Origin: Jatrophihabitans sp964252635
GTDB lineage: Bacteria > Actinomycetota > Actinomycetes > Mycobacteriales > Jatrophihabitantaceae
Assembly: GCF_964252635.1 (NCBI RefSeq)
Contig: NZ_CAXUNP010000009.1
Location: forward strand, 1 to 64,000
Reading direction: 5' to 3'
Length of the DNA stretch: 64,000 bases
The translations under genes were made by a program, and so were the position numbers. Shown piece by piece: positions 44,028 to 52,423 of this stretch. Under the pieces are notes generated by a model. It was given only the letters and a program-made list of their open reading frames with translations. It made no database searches and was not told where the DNA came from. Positions within the stretch are counted from its first letter, which is position 1. Each line of letters starts with the position of its first letter.

Positions 44028-45097
44028 TCGAACAACGACAACTGCTCCACCGCGGGCCGCTTCGGCGGCAGCGGTGGCAGTCGTCGGGGCGCACCTGTCC
44101 GCCACCAGCGCCGCTCGCCGGGAGCATCCGCATAGGCCGGTGCCGGTGTGACGGTCTCGCCGGCGTCGGCCGGTTCGACGTCGGCCAGCACACGCACCGC
44201 GTTCGCCGCCGACCAGGTCAGGTTGTGCTCGCGGAAGACCGCGGCGACCGGGTCCGCGGCCAAGGGCAGCACACCCACTCCCCCAGCCAGCTCGAGGCCG
44301 AGCTCGACGTCGCGATGCATCGTCATGACCTGGCAGTTGAGCTCCCACGCCTCGCGGGCGCCGTCACAGGCCATCCTGCGGGCGGCGCCCTGACCCAGCC
44401 GGGCCGTCACCGCATCCAGGTCGTCGAACGCGGCACGCGCCGAGCCGAACTCACCCAGCAGGCGTGCCGCCAGCTTGGGCCCGACCCCGCGGACGCCGGG
44501 CAGGTTGTCCGACGGGTCACCACGCAGCGCCGCGTAGTCGCGGTACTGGTGCGGGTGCACGCCGAGCAGCAGCACTAGACGTTCGGCGGTCATGGTGGGT
44601 GAGGCGTCGACCCCGCCGTTGATGATGCGCAGCACGTGCGTGTGCTCGTCGATGAGCGCGAAGGCGTCACGGTCCGAGGTCACCACGACCGTCCGGGCGC
44701 CGTGGCGGGGTGCGTACTCGGCACACGAGGCCAGGACGTCGTCGGCCTCCAGACCGGCGGGCACGACCACCGCGACGCCGATCCGGCGCAACACGTCGAC
44801 GGCCTCCGCCAGCTGCTCCACGAGGGTGTCGAGCTTGTCGACACGGTTGGCCTTGTAACCCGGCCACCGTTCGCGGCGCGTCGAACGGTCGGGGTCGTCG
44901 AAGCCGACCACGACCACGGCCGGGCGGACCCGCTCGACGGCCGCCACCAGCTGCGTCAGCAGCCCCCGGACCGCCCACGACGCCTGCCCGGTCTGGGCCT
45001 GGGCGTGGAAGCTGCGGTGGACGAGGGAGTTGCCGTCGACGGCGAGGACGACCGGCTGCTGCACGTCGACCACTCTGCCACCTGCCGCCGACGACAT
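44024..45097 (-). CDS. Stand-alone 5'-3' exonuclease (FEN-like) with clamp-binding tail
   Basis: A 357-residue relative of the 5'-nuclease domain of DNA polymerase I. Metal-ligand motifs AVDGNSLVHRS, FDDPDRSTRR, LEADDVLAS and TSDRDAF are intact, followed by the helix-hairpin-helix region RGDPSDNLPGVRGVGPKLAARLL. After a Pro-rich linker the protein ends in EQLSLFD; QLSLF matches the sliding-clamp-binding pentapeptide (QL[SD]LF). A second enzyme of this type lies at 50179. Start uncertain by a few codons. Confidence 0.9.
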   Translation of the reverse strand: MSSAAGGRVVDVQQPVVLAVDGNSLVHRSFHAQAQTGQASWAVRGLLTQLVAAVERVRPAVVVVGFDDPDRSTRRERWPGYKANRVDKLDTLVEQLAEAVDVLRRIGVAVVVPAGLEADDVLASCAEYAPRHGARTVVVTSDRDAFALIDEHTHVLRIINGGVDASPTMTAERLVLLLGVHPHQYRDYAALRGDPSDNLPGVRGVGPKLAARLLGEFGSARAAFDDLDAVTARLGQGAARRMACDGAREAWELNCQVMTMHRDVELGLELAGGVGVLPLAADPVAAVFREHNLTWSAANAVRVLADVEPADAGETVTPAPAYADAPGERRWWRTGAPRRLPPLPPKRPAVEQLSLFD

Positions 45098-45100
45098 GTC

Positions 45101-45841
45101 TCAGCGACGCCCGCGGACCAGCCCACGCAGCTGGTCGGCGCGGTGCCGGACCCCCCATTGCGTCACCCGGGTGAAGGCCTCACGCACGATCTCGCTGCTC
45201 ATCTTGGACTCGCCGCGCTCGCGCTCGACGAAGGTGATCGGCACCTCGACGACCCGGAACCCGGCGTCGAGGGCGCGGCGGGCGAGGTCGACCTGGAAGC
45301 AGTACCCCTGCGAGGCCACCCCGGCGTAGTCGATGCGTTCGAGCACCTCGCGCCGGAACGCACGGTAGCCGCCGGTGGCGTCGCGCAGCCGCAGCCCGAG
45401 GGCGAGCCGGGTGTAGAGGTTTCCGCCGCGCGAGATGAGCTCGCGCGAACGGGGCCAGTTCACGACGGACCCGCCCGGGACGTAGCGCGAACCCAGGACG
45501 AGATCGGCCCGGTCGAGGGCGGCCAGCAACCGCGGGAGCTGCTCGGGCGCGTGCGAACCGTCGGCATCCATCTCGACGAGCACGTCGTAGCCCTGGTCCA
45601 GCCCCCAGCCGAAACCGGCGATGTACGCCGCCCCGAGGCCGGCCTTCGCGGTCCGGTGCAGGACGTGGATGTGGTCGTCGCCGTCCGCCAGCTCGTCGGC
45701 GATCTTGCCCGTTCCGTCCGGGCTGCCGTCGTCGACCACGAGCAGGTGCGCGTCGGGCACGGACGCCCTGACCCGGCCGATGATCCGCTCGATGTTCTCG
45801 CGCTCGTCGTAGGTCGGGACGACCACCAACACCCGGCTCAT
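45101..45841 (-). CDS. Polyprenol-phosphate mannosyltransferase (Ppm1/DPM1-like)
   Basis: A 246-residue GT2 enzyme making polyprenyl-phosphate-mannose, the donor for lipoglycan and protein mannosylation. VVVPTYDERENIERI, VVDDGSPDGT, the EMDADGSH (DxD) motif, LGSRYVPGG and FQVDLARRA are family marks. No membrane segments, as in actinobacterial Ppm1 catalytic domains. ATG 45841 overlaps the lnt stop (ATGA), so this is the classical Lnt-Ppm pair, which in Mycobacterium tuberculosis is one fused protein. Confidence 0.93.
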   Translation of the reverse strand: MSRVLVVVPTYDERENIERIIGRVRASVPDAHLLVVDDGSPDGTGKIADELADGDDHIHVLHRTAKAGLGAAYIAGFGWGLDQGYDVLVEMDADGSHAPEQLPRLLAALDRADLVLGSRYVPGGSVVNWPRSRELISRGGNLYTRLALGLRLRDATGGYRAFRREVLERIDYAGVASQGYCFQVDLARRALDAGFRVVEVPITFVERERGESKMSSEIVREAFTRVTQWGVRHRADQLRGLVRGRR

Positions 45842-47502
45842 CGGTGCGCAACCTCCTCCTGCTCGACCCCGCTCGCTGTGCCCTCGTCCCGCTGGCGCGC
45901 CGACGCTGCGGTCCGGTCGCCCCGGCGGCGCCAGACCGCGAACAGCAGACCGGCGAGCGCGGCTGCGCTCAACACCCATTCGGGTACCGCGCCGATCCGG
46001 GTCGCCAGCGTAGTGGCCGTCCGGACGGGCACGGCGTGGACCAGGATCGCCGAGCGGTACAGCGGCCCTGAGCTCAGGATCACCCGGCCGTCCGGGCCGA
46101 TCAGGGCCGACTTGCCGGTCGTGGCCGCCTGCACGACCGTGCGGCCCAGCTCGACGGCCCGCAACTGGCTCATGGCCAGCTGCTGGTAGGTCTCCGGGGT
46201 GTGCCCGAAGGTGGCGTTGTTGGTCTGCACGACGACGAGCCGGGCTCCGGCCGCGACCGACGAGCGGACGAGGTCGTCGTAGGCGACCTCGAAGCAGATG
46301 ACGTCGCCGATCGGTACCGGGCCGCCCCGCAGCAGCCCGTTGCCCTTGCCCGCCACCATGTCCTGGGTGACCGTCTTGGCGTCGGAGCTGACGGCCTGCG
46401 CGATACCGCGCAGCGGGATGTACTCGGCGAACGGCACCGGGTGCCGCTTGACGTAGCGTGCGCCGGGGCCGGTGGTCGGCGACCACAGGATGCCGACGTT
46501 GCGGCGGTGCGTCGGGCCCGGCCCCTGCAGGATGGCCCCGACGAGCACGGGCGCGCCGACGGCCTTCACGGCCCGGTCGATCTTGGCGTAGGCGCCGGCG
46601 TCCTCGAACGGGTCGACGTCGGAGGCGTTCTCGGGCCACAGCACCAGGCTCGGCCGGGCCACCGTCCCGGCCTTCACCTCGGCCGCGAGCTTCAGCGTCT
46701 GGCGGACGTGGTTGTCGAGGACCTGCTCGGCGCGGGTCTCGATGTCGAGGGTGCCGGTGTCGGGCAGCCCGCCCTGGATGACGGCGACGGTCTCCTGCCG
46801 GCCGCCGTCACCGGGGTCGAGCGGGACGGCCAGCACCAGCCCGACGACGGGCACCGCCACCAGCGCGACCAGGCCCGCGACGAGCGGCCGTCGCAGCGTG
46901 GGCCACGCCGCCAGGCCGGCCTCGGCCAGCCCGGCCCCGGCCACCGCGACCACGAACGTCACCAACGGTGCGCCGCCCAGTGGCGCGAACCACTTGAGTG
47001 GCGAGCTCGCCTGGCTGAACGCGAGTCGGCCCCACGGGAACCCGCCGAACGGGATGCGGTCGCGCAGGAACTCCTGCCCGACCCACGCCGCGCCGACCCA
47101 GAAGATGCGTCCCGGCAGCCGCACCAGCACGGTGAGCGCGGCCCCGAGGACGGCGAAGAACAGCGCGAAGAACAGGCCCAGGATGAGCCAGGGAACGGGG
47201 CCGACGTAGATGCCCGTCCAGTGCACCAGCGGCAGCAGGAACGCGGCGCCGTAGAGGTAGCCCAGCCACGCCCCGGTGCGCGCGCGGCGACCGTCGACGG
47301 CCACCGACAGGGCGGCGACGCTGAGGAACGCGAACGGCCACCATCCGAAACGCGGGAACGCCAGGACCCCCGCCGCGCCGCCTCCGACGGCGGCGAGCGC
47401 GGCCCAGCGCGCCGGGAAGCGCGGCGCGCGGACGGGGTGCATCGGACCAGTATCGCCGAGCCCCGCTGAGGCGACACCGACCTCGCCGACCGCCGCCGTC
47501 AC
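45838..47502 (-). CDS. lnt: Apolipoprotein N-acyltransferase
   Basis: A 554-residue membrane enzyme adding a third acyl chain to lipoproteins. The N-terminal half holds about 6 helices; the nitrilase-like domain shows WPENASD (Glu), KRHPVPFAEYIPLR (Lys) and the catalytic Cys in DVICFEVAYDD. GTG 47502 overlaps the stop of the upstream amidohydrolase; ATG 47442 is an alternative. The neighbour product Ppm1 is often fused to it in mycobacteria. Its Rieske lipoprotein at 63465 is one potential client in this window. Confidence 0.92.
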   Translation of the reverse strand: MTAAVGEVGVASAGLGDTGPMHPVRAPRFPARWAALAAVGGGAAGVLAFPRFGWWPFAFLSVAALSVAVDGRRARTGAWLGYLYGAAFLLPLVHWTGIYVGPVPWLILGLFFALFFAVLGAALTVLVRLPGRIFWVGAAWVGQEFLRDRIPFGGFPWGRLAFSQASSPLKWFAPLGGAPLVTFVVAVAGAGLAEAGLAAWPTLRRPLVAGLVALVAVPVVGLVLAVPLDPGDGGRQETVAVIQGGLPDTGTLDIETRAEQVLDNHVRQTLKLAAEVKAGTVARPSLVLWPENASDVDPFEDAGAYAKIDRAVKAVGAPVLVGAILQGPGPTHRRNVGILWSPTTGPGARYVKRHPVPFAEYIPLRGIAQAVSSDAKTVTQDMVAGKGNGLLRGGPVPIGDVICFEVAYDDLVRSSVAAGARLVVVQTNNATFGHTPETYQQLAMSQLRAVELGRTVVQAATTGKSALIGPDGRVILSSGPLYRSAILVHAVPVRTATTLATRIGAVPEWVLSAAALAGLLFAVWRRRGDRTAASARQRDEGTASGVEQEEVAHR

Positions 47503-49021
47503 CCCGTCTCGTGCAGCACGTGGCCGCGCAGCACCGTGGCCCGGCAGGTCGGCAGGCCGGCCGGGTCGTCCAGCGGCGGGAGGTCGTGCCCGTCGTCGGC
47601 GGTCCGCCAGACGCGAACGTCGCCGGCCGGCCGGGCGCCAGCACGCCCTCGACGTCGTGCCCCGCCGCCTGCCACCCGGCGCGCGTGTGCGCCTCGAACG
47701 CGGCCTCGACCGGGATCGAGGCAGCCGGGTCGTGATGGTGGGTGGCGGCGCGCACCGCGGCCCAGGGGCCGAGCTCGGTGACCGGCGAGTCCGAGCCCAG
47801 GACCAGGGGCACGCCGGCGGAGACGAGGTCGGCCAGCCGGTTCAGAGCCAGCGAGCGGTCGCCGCCGAGACGCTGCGCGTACATGCCGTCGCGCCCGCCC
47901 CACAACGCGTCGAAGCAGGGCTGCATCGAGGCCGTCAGCCCGGACGCGGCGAGCCGGGCCGGGTCACGGACGTACTCGGCGTGCTCGATGCGCTGACCCG
48001 CGCCTGCCGTCCGTCCCAGCCGGGCCGAGGCCAGCTCGTAGGCGTCCAGCACCTGGTCCACGGCGGCGTCGCCGATCGCGTGGAACCCGGACTGCAGGCC
48101 GGCGACGGCGCAGGCCTCCACGTGCGCGGCCATGTCCTGCGTGGCGAAGCGCAGCAGGCCCGTCTCGCCCGGGTGGCTGGCGTACGGCTCACGCAGCGCG
48201 GCGGTCGCCGAACCGAGCGAGCCGTCGCAGAACAGGTCGCCGGCGGCTCCGACGGCGCCCAGCTGGCGGGCTTTCTCGACGGCCCCCAGCTCGCCCCAGT
48301 ACGGCGTCACGTCCGGCAACGACGGGTCCGCGGCCAGCACGATCAGCTCGACCAGGTCGTCCTCGGTGCTGATGACCGGCCCGGCCATCTCGTGCACGGC
48401 GGCGATCCCGAGTGACGCCGCCCGGCGCAGCATGGCCAGCTGCGCGTCCCGGCGTTGCGCCCGAGTCAGCGACGCCAGGGCCACCTCGCGCACCCGGTCG
48501 TGCGCCGGCTCGCGGATCCAGCCGTTCTCGCCGACCCCCGCCCCGGCGAGGCCGGGCACCGCGGCCCGCAGCGCCGACGACACCACCGCCGAGTGCACGT
48601 CGACCCGCGCCAGGTAGACCACGCCGCCGTAGGACGCGCGGTCCAGCTCCGCCGACGTCGGCGGCCGCCCCTCAGGCCAGTCGGTCTCACTCCACCCGCC
48701 GCCGAGCACGGGACGGCCCCGCGCCGACCGGGCGGCGTCCTCCACCGCCCGCAGCGCCTCGCCCAGGGAGCGGCAGCCGCTGAGGTCCAGCGCGGTCAAC
48801 GCCAACCCGGTGGACGTCGCGTGGACATGCGCGTCGACGAACGCCGGCGCGACCCATCCCCCGTCGAGGTCGACGACACGTGTCCCGACCCGGCCGGCAT
48901 CGGCCTCGGCCCGGTGCTCGTCACCGACCCACTCGATCATCCCGTCGTCGCCCACCATCAGGGCCGTCGGCCGTCGTGCGGCCGGGGTGTGGATTCGTCC
49001 GTGGCGGTAGAGGGTGGGCAC
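47499..49021 (-). pseudogene. YtcJ-like amidohydrolase, frameshifted near the C-terminus
   Basis: An amidohydrolase superfamily protein (imidazolonepropionase/YtcJ group) from GTG 49021. The metal motif FVDAHVHAT, an HAIGDAAVDQ histidine, IEHAEYV and GSDSPVTELGPW are intact. At codon 470 the reading frame breaks: after TTC GCG (47617-47612) one base is missing, and the last 37 residues (VWRTADDGHDLPPLDDPAGL region, ending LRGHVLHETG) continue in the next frame to the stop at 47499. A single inserted G after the GCG restores 507 residues. Real mutation and sequencing error cannot be told apart here. Confidence 0.82.
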
Positions 49022-49092
49022 CCGTCCGAGTGTGCCAGCGCGGTCGGTGCGCACCCGGCGGGCGATCACCGGCGCCGGACGGGCCGGGGACC

Positions 49093-49110
49093 GGTAGCGT
49101 TTACGCGACC
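49093..49110. promoter_or_regulatory. Candidate LacI operator
   Basis: GGTAGCGTTTACGCGACC, an imperfect inverted repeat (14 of 18 positions symmetrical) with a GCGT-TT-ACGC centre typical of LacI boxes. It lies 40 bases upstream of the lacI-type gene and 71 bases upstream of the divergent amidohydrolase. Confidence 0.42.
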
Positions 49111-49150
49111 CGGCGGCCGCAGCCGGCGTCACCACCGACAGGAGCACCGC

Positions 49151-50182
49151 GTGGTCGCGAGCATCGAGGACGTCGCCCGCCGGGCCGGCGTGTCGATCGC
49201 GACGGTCTCCCGGGCGCTGCGCGGGCTCCCGGACGTCGCGGCCGGCACCCGCGACCGCGTCCTCACCGCGGCCAACGAGCTCAACTACGTGGCCTCGCCG
49301 TTCGCGGCCCGGCTGGCCAGCGGACGGACGGCGACGATCGGGCTCGTGGTCCCGTTCGTCAACCGCTGGTTCTTCGCCGAGGTCATCGCCACCGTCGAGG
49401 CCGAGCTGCGCCAGGCGGGTTTCGACCTCCTGCTCTACAACCTGGGCGACGAGGACGGCCGGCGTCGCTTCTTCGACGAGATGCCGATGCGCAAGCGCGT
49501 CGACGGCGTGCTGGTCGCCAGCCTCGTGCTCGAGGACGCCGAGTTCGACGCGCTCACCGCCCTGCACCGCCCGGTCGGGCTGCTCGGCATCGAGCGGGAG
49601 GGTTTCCTGTCGGCCGGCATCGACGACGTCGCCGCCGCCCGCGCGGCCGTCGACCATCTCGTGAGCCTGGGACACCGCCGCATCGGGCTCATCGGCGGCG
49701 ACACCGACGACCCGATGCGGTTCACGCCGCCGCTGCACCGCCGCGACGGGTACCGGCACAGCCTCGCCGCGGTCGGCGTCGAGCCCGACCCCGACCTCGA
49801 GCGGCTCGGCTACTTCACGGTCGAGGGCGGCCGGTCCGCGACCCGGAGCTTCCTCGAACTGCCCGACCGGCCGACCGCGATCTTCGCCGAGAGCGACGAG
49901 ATGGCCTACGGCGCCATCCGCGAGATCTACCGCTCCGGGCTGGTGCCGGGCGAGGAGGTCGCGGTGATGGGCTTCGACGACCAGCCGTTCGCCGAGCTCA
50001 TGGACCTGTCCACCGTGCGTCAACCGGTCGGCGTGCAGGCCCAGGACGTCACCACCAGACTGCTCGCCCGGATCGCCGGGGCCGACGACGACGACGGGGA
50101 CCCGCGGGACCCGGCGGTGGTGCTGCCCACCGAGCTCGTCCTGCGGGCCAGCACCCAGGGCCCGGACGGAGCCTCGTCATGA
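49151..50182 (+). CDS. LacI-family transcriptional regulator
   Basis: A 343-residue regulator. The HTH reads SIEDVARRAGVSIATVSRALRGLPDVAAGTRDRVLTAANELNYVASPFAARLASG, followed by a periplasmic-binding-protein-like domain (IGLVVPFVNRWFFAEVIATVEAELRQAGFDLLLYN). GTG 49151 has GGAGC 6 bases before it. It is divergent from the amidohydrolase and coupled by an ATGA overlap to a FEN-like nuclease gene. Effector unknown. Confidence 0.92.
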   Translation: MVASIEDVARRAGVSIATVSRALRGLPDVAAGTRDRVLTAANELNYVASPFAARLASGRTATIGLVVPFVNRWFFAEVIATVEAELRQAGFDLLLYNLGDEDGRRRFFDEMPMRKRVDGVLVASLVLEDAEFDALTALHRPVGLLGIEREGFLSAGIDDVAAARAAVDHLVSLGHRRIGLIGGDTDDPMRFTPPLHRRDGYRHSLAAVGVEPDPDLERLGYFTVEGGRSATRSFLELPDRPTAIFAESDEMAYGAIREIYRSGLVPGEEVAVMGFDDQPFAELMDLSTVRQPVGVQAQDVTTRLLARIAGADDDDGDPRDPAVVLPTELVLRASTQGPDGASS

Positions 50183-51081
50183 CCTTGATGCTCATCGACG
50201 CCGCCAACCTGTACTTCCGCGCGTTCCACGCCATCCCCGACACCGTCACCGCGCCGGACGGCCGCCCCGTGAACGCGATCCGCGGCTTCCTGGACATGTC
50301 GGCCTCCCTCATCGACAAGCGGCGTCCGTCCCGCTGGGTGGCCTGCCTCGACCTGGACTGGCGACCCGCGTTCCGCGTCGAGCTCGTCCCGACCTACAAG
50401 GCGCACCGGGTGGCACCCGACGGCGGCGAGGAGGTTCCCGACCTGCTGAGCCCGCAGGTGCCGCTCCTGCTCCAGGTGCTGACGGCGTTCGGTCTCGCGT
50501 GCGCCGGCGCCGAGGGTTTCGAGGCCGACGACGTCATGGCGGCCCTGGCGCGTCGCGACCGCGACCGGGTGGAGGTCGTCAGCGGCGACCGCGACATGCT
50601 GGCCCTGGCCGACGACCGCGTCACCGTGCTGTACACCGGCAAGGGGATCGCCAAGATGGAGGACATGACGCCGGCCGCGGTGCGGACGAAGTACGGCATC
50701 CCGGCCGAGAACTACGCCGACTTCGCGGTGCTGCGCGGCGACCCCAGCGACGGCCTGCCGGGCGTCGCCGGCGTCGGCGAGAAGACCGCCGCCGCGCTGG
50801 TGTCCCGCTTCGGCACGATCGAGCAGATCGTGGCCGCGGCGACCGCCGGCGACGACGGGTTCCCGGCCGGCGCCGCGGCCAAGGTGCGGGCCGCGACCGA
50901 CTACCTCGCGAAGGCGCCGTCAGCCGTCCGCCTGCGCAGCGACGCCCCGGTGCCGGAGGTTGACGACGACCTGCCCGCCCGTCCGCGAGATGCGGACCGG
51001 CTTGCCGAGCTGGCGACCGAGCTCGGCCTCGAGAGCTCGGTCGAGCGCCTGACGAAGGCAGTGGCCGCCGCGCGCGGCTGA
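50179..51081 (+). CDS. 5'-3' exonuclease (FEN-like), second copy
   Basis: A 300-residue FEN-like nuclease. LIDAANLYFRAFHAIP, LDLDWRPAFR, FEADDVMAALA, VVSGDRDMLAL and RGDPSDGLPGVAGVGEKTAAALV supply the acidic metal ligands and helix-hairpin-helix. It lacks the C-terminal clamp motif of the enzyme at 44024. ATG 50179 overlaps the LacI stop (ATGA), so expression is coupled to the regulator. Probably a flap or RNA-primer nuclease; redundancy with the other copy and with DNA polymerase I is expected. Confidence 0.9.
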   Translation: MTLMLIDAANLYFRAFHAIPDTVTAPDGRPVNAIRGFLDMSASLIDKRRPSRWVACLDLDWRPAFRVELVPTYKAHRVAPDGGEEVPDLLSPQVPLLLQVLTAFGLACAGAEGFEADDVMAALARRDRDRVEVVSGDRDMLALADDRVTVLYTGKGIAKMEDMTPAAVRTKYGIPAENYADFAVLRGDPSDGLPGVAGVGEKTAAALVSRFGTIEQIVAAATAGDDGFPAGAAAKVRAATDYLAKAPSAVRLRSDAPVPEVDDDLPARPRDADRLAELATELGLESSVERLTKAVAAARG

Positions 51082-51095
51082 CGCAGACCCGACCG

Positions 51096-52289
51096 TCAGC
51101 TCGTCGGCTGCACCGTGTACTTGGCGTCGCTGGTCTTGGTGATGGTCACCCGGTAGGTCGCCTTGGCCGAGGTCGTGCACGTGAAGGTGGCGTCCTTCTT
51201 CACTGTGATGTCCTTGCCGTTGTTGCACGAGACGCCGCTGCGGCTGAACGTGCTGGCGATGTACTTCTCGACCGCGGTGTGGCTGAGCTTCTTGTCGGCG
51301 AAGGGTTTGAACACCGCGAAGATCAGCACCAGCGCGACGGCGACCACCACGACGACGGCGACGAGGGCGATCAGCAGGCCCTTGCGACTCTTGCGCTCGG
51401 GCTGCGGCGTCGACGGGTAGGCACCGCCCTGGCCGTAGCCCTGCTGGCCGTAGCCCTGCTGGCCGTAGCCCTGCTGGCCGTAGGACTGCTGGCCCTGCCC
51501 GTAGTTCTGCTGGCCGTAGGACTGCTGGCCCTGCCCGTAGGACAGTTGGCCGTAGCCCTGCTGGCCCTGCCCGTAGGACTGTCGGCCGTAGCCCTGCTGG
51601 CCGTAGGACTGCTGGCCGTAGCCCTGCTGACCCTGTCCGTAGGACGGCTGGCCCTGGCCGTAGGACTGCGCACCATGGTTCTGCTGGGCCTGCTGGCCGT
51701 AGGACTGCTGGCCGAACGAGCCGCCGGCGGACAGCGCCGTCGTCTCGTGTCCAGAGTCCGGCCCGGCCGCGTCGCTCGGCTTGCTCCACGGGCTCGGCGC
51801 CGGGCCGGACCCCTGGGGTGACGGGCTCGGCCGCTGCTGGCTGCCCTGGTCCCCCCAGGAAGGCTGCTGCTGACCCTGCTGCTGATCGCCCTGCTGCCCC
51901 CAGGAGGGCTGCTGCGCATTCTGCTGCTGGCCGGCCTGCTGGCCGCCCTGCTGCCCGTAGGACTGCTGGCCGCTCTGCTGCCCGTAGGACTGCTGACCGC
52001 CCTGCTGCCCGTACGACGGCTGCTGGGCAGCCTGCTGCTGGCCGAACGGCGGCGGCGTGCCCTGGCCGGCGGCCTGGCCACCCGGAGTCGGATCACCGGC
52101 CAGTCGCGGCACCACCCGCGTCGCGTGGTCGTCGTCCTCCGCACCGGCATCGGACCGTGCGTCGGGCTCCTCGCGGGGGTTCTGTGCCTCGGGCGCAGGT
52201 GGCGGCGGCGGCCACGACTGCTGCTGCGGCGGCGTGTTCTGCGGCCACTGCTGGCCGGGGTTGCCGCCCTGGTTGCTCTGGTCGGACAT
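51096..52289 (-). CDS. DUF4333 membrane protein with SYGQ-rich prion-like N-terminal domain
   Basis: A 397-residue protein from ATG 52289 (GAGGT 5 bases upstream). Residues 1-300 are cytoplasmic and low-complexity: Gln/Pro/Gly-rich first, then about 20 SYGQ/GYGQ motifs in two blocks (about 92-114 and 195-288). A basic RKSRK precedes one membrane helix (303-327). The external C-terminus (about 335-397) carries two Cys (355, 371) in the DUF4333 pattern (GVSCNNGKDITVKKDATFTC). Repeats resemble the FUS-type low-complexity domain by composition. Function unknown; convergent with the FEN-like gene. Confidence 0.85.
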   Translation of the reverse strand: MSDQSNQGGNPGQQWPQNTPPQQQSWPPPPPAPEAQNPREEPDARSDAGAEDDDHATRVVPRLAGDPTPGGQAAGQGTPPPFGQQQAAQQPSYGQQGGQQSYGQQSGQQSYGQQGGQQAGQQQNAQQPSWGQQGDQQQGQQQPSWGDQGSQQRPSPSPQGSGPAPSPWSKPSDAAGPDSGHETTALSAGGSFGQQSYGQQAQQNHGAQSYGQGQPSYGQGQQGYGQQSYGQQGYGRQSYGQGQQGYGQLSYGQGQQSYGQQNYGQGQQSYGQQGYGQQGYGQQGYGQGGAYPSTPQPERKSRKGLLIALVAVVVVVAVALVLIFAVFKPFADKKLSHTAVEKYIASTFSRSGVSCNNGKDITVKKDATFTCTTSAKATYRVTITKTSDAKYTVQPTS

Positions 52290-52423
52290 GCGCCACCTCA
52301 CCGATCGGGTCGTTCGAGCCGCGATCACGGTAGCGCCTGGACCTACGCGGTGTCCGGGCCGACACCGTCCCGGCCGACATTCTGGGGCCACGTCGCCCTG
52401 GCCCGTGCTGTTCGGTCTGCAGG

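Noticed and set aside
46808..50023. Single 1071-codon minus-strand gene
   Set aside because: It joins non-coding upstream sequence, the amidohydrolase and a wrong-frame run through lnt; similarity stops at the frameshift and at GTG 49021.
49151..50182. Start of the LacI gene far upstream (48455)
   Set aside because: Extra sequence is antisense to the amidohydrolase and not homologous; HTH begins at GTG 49151.
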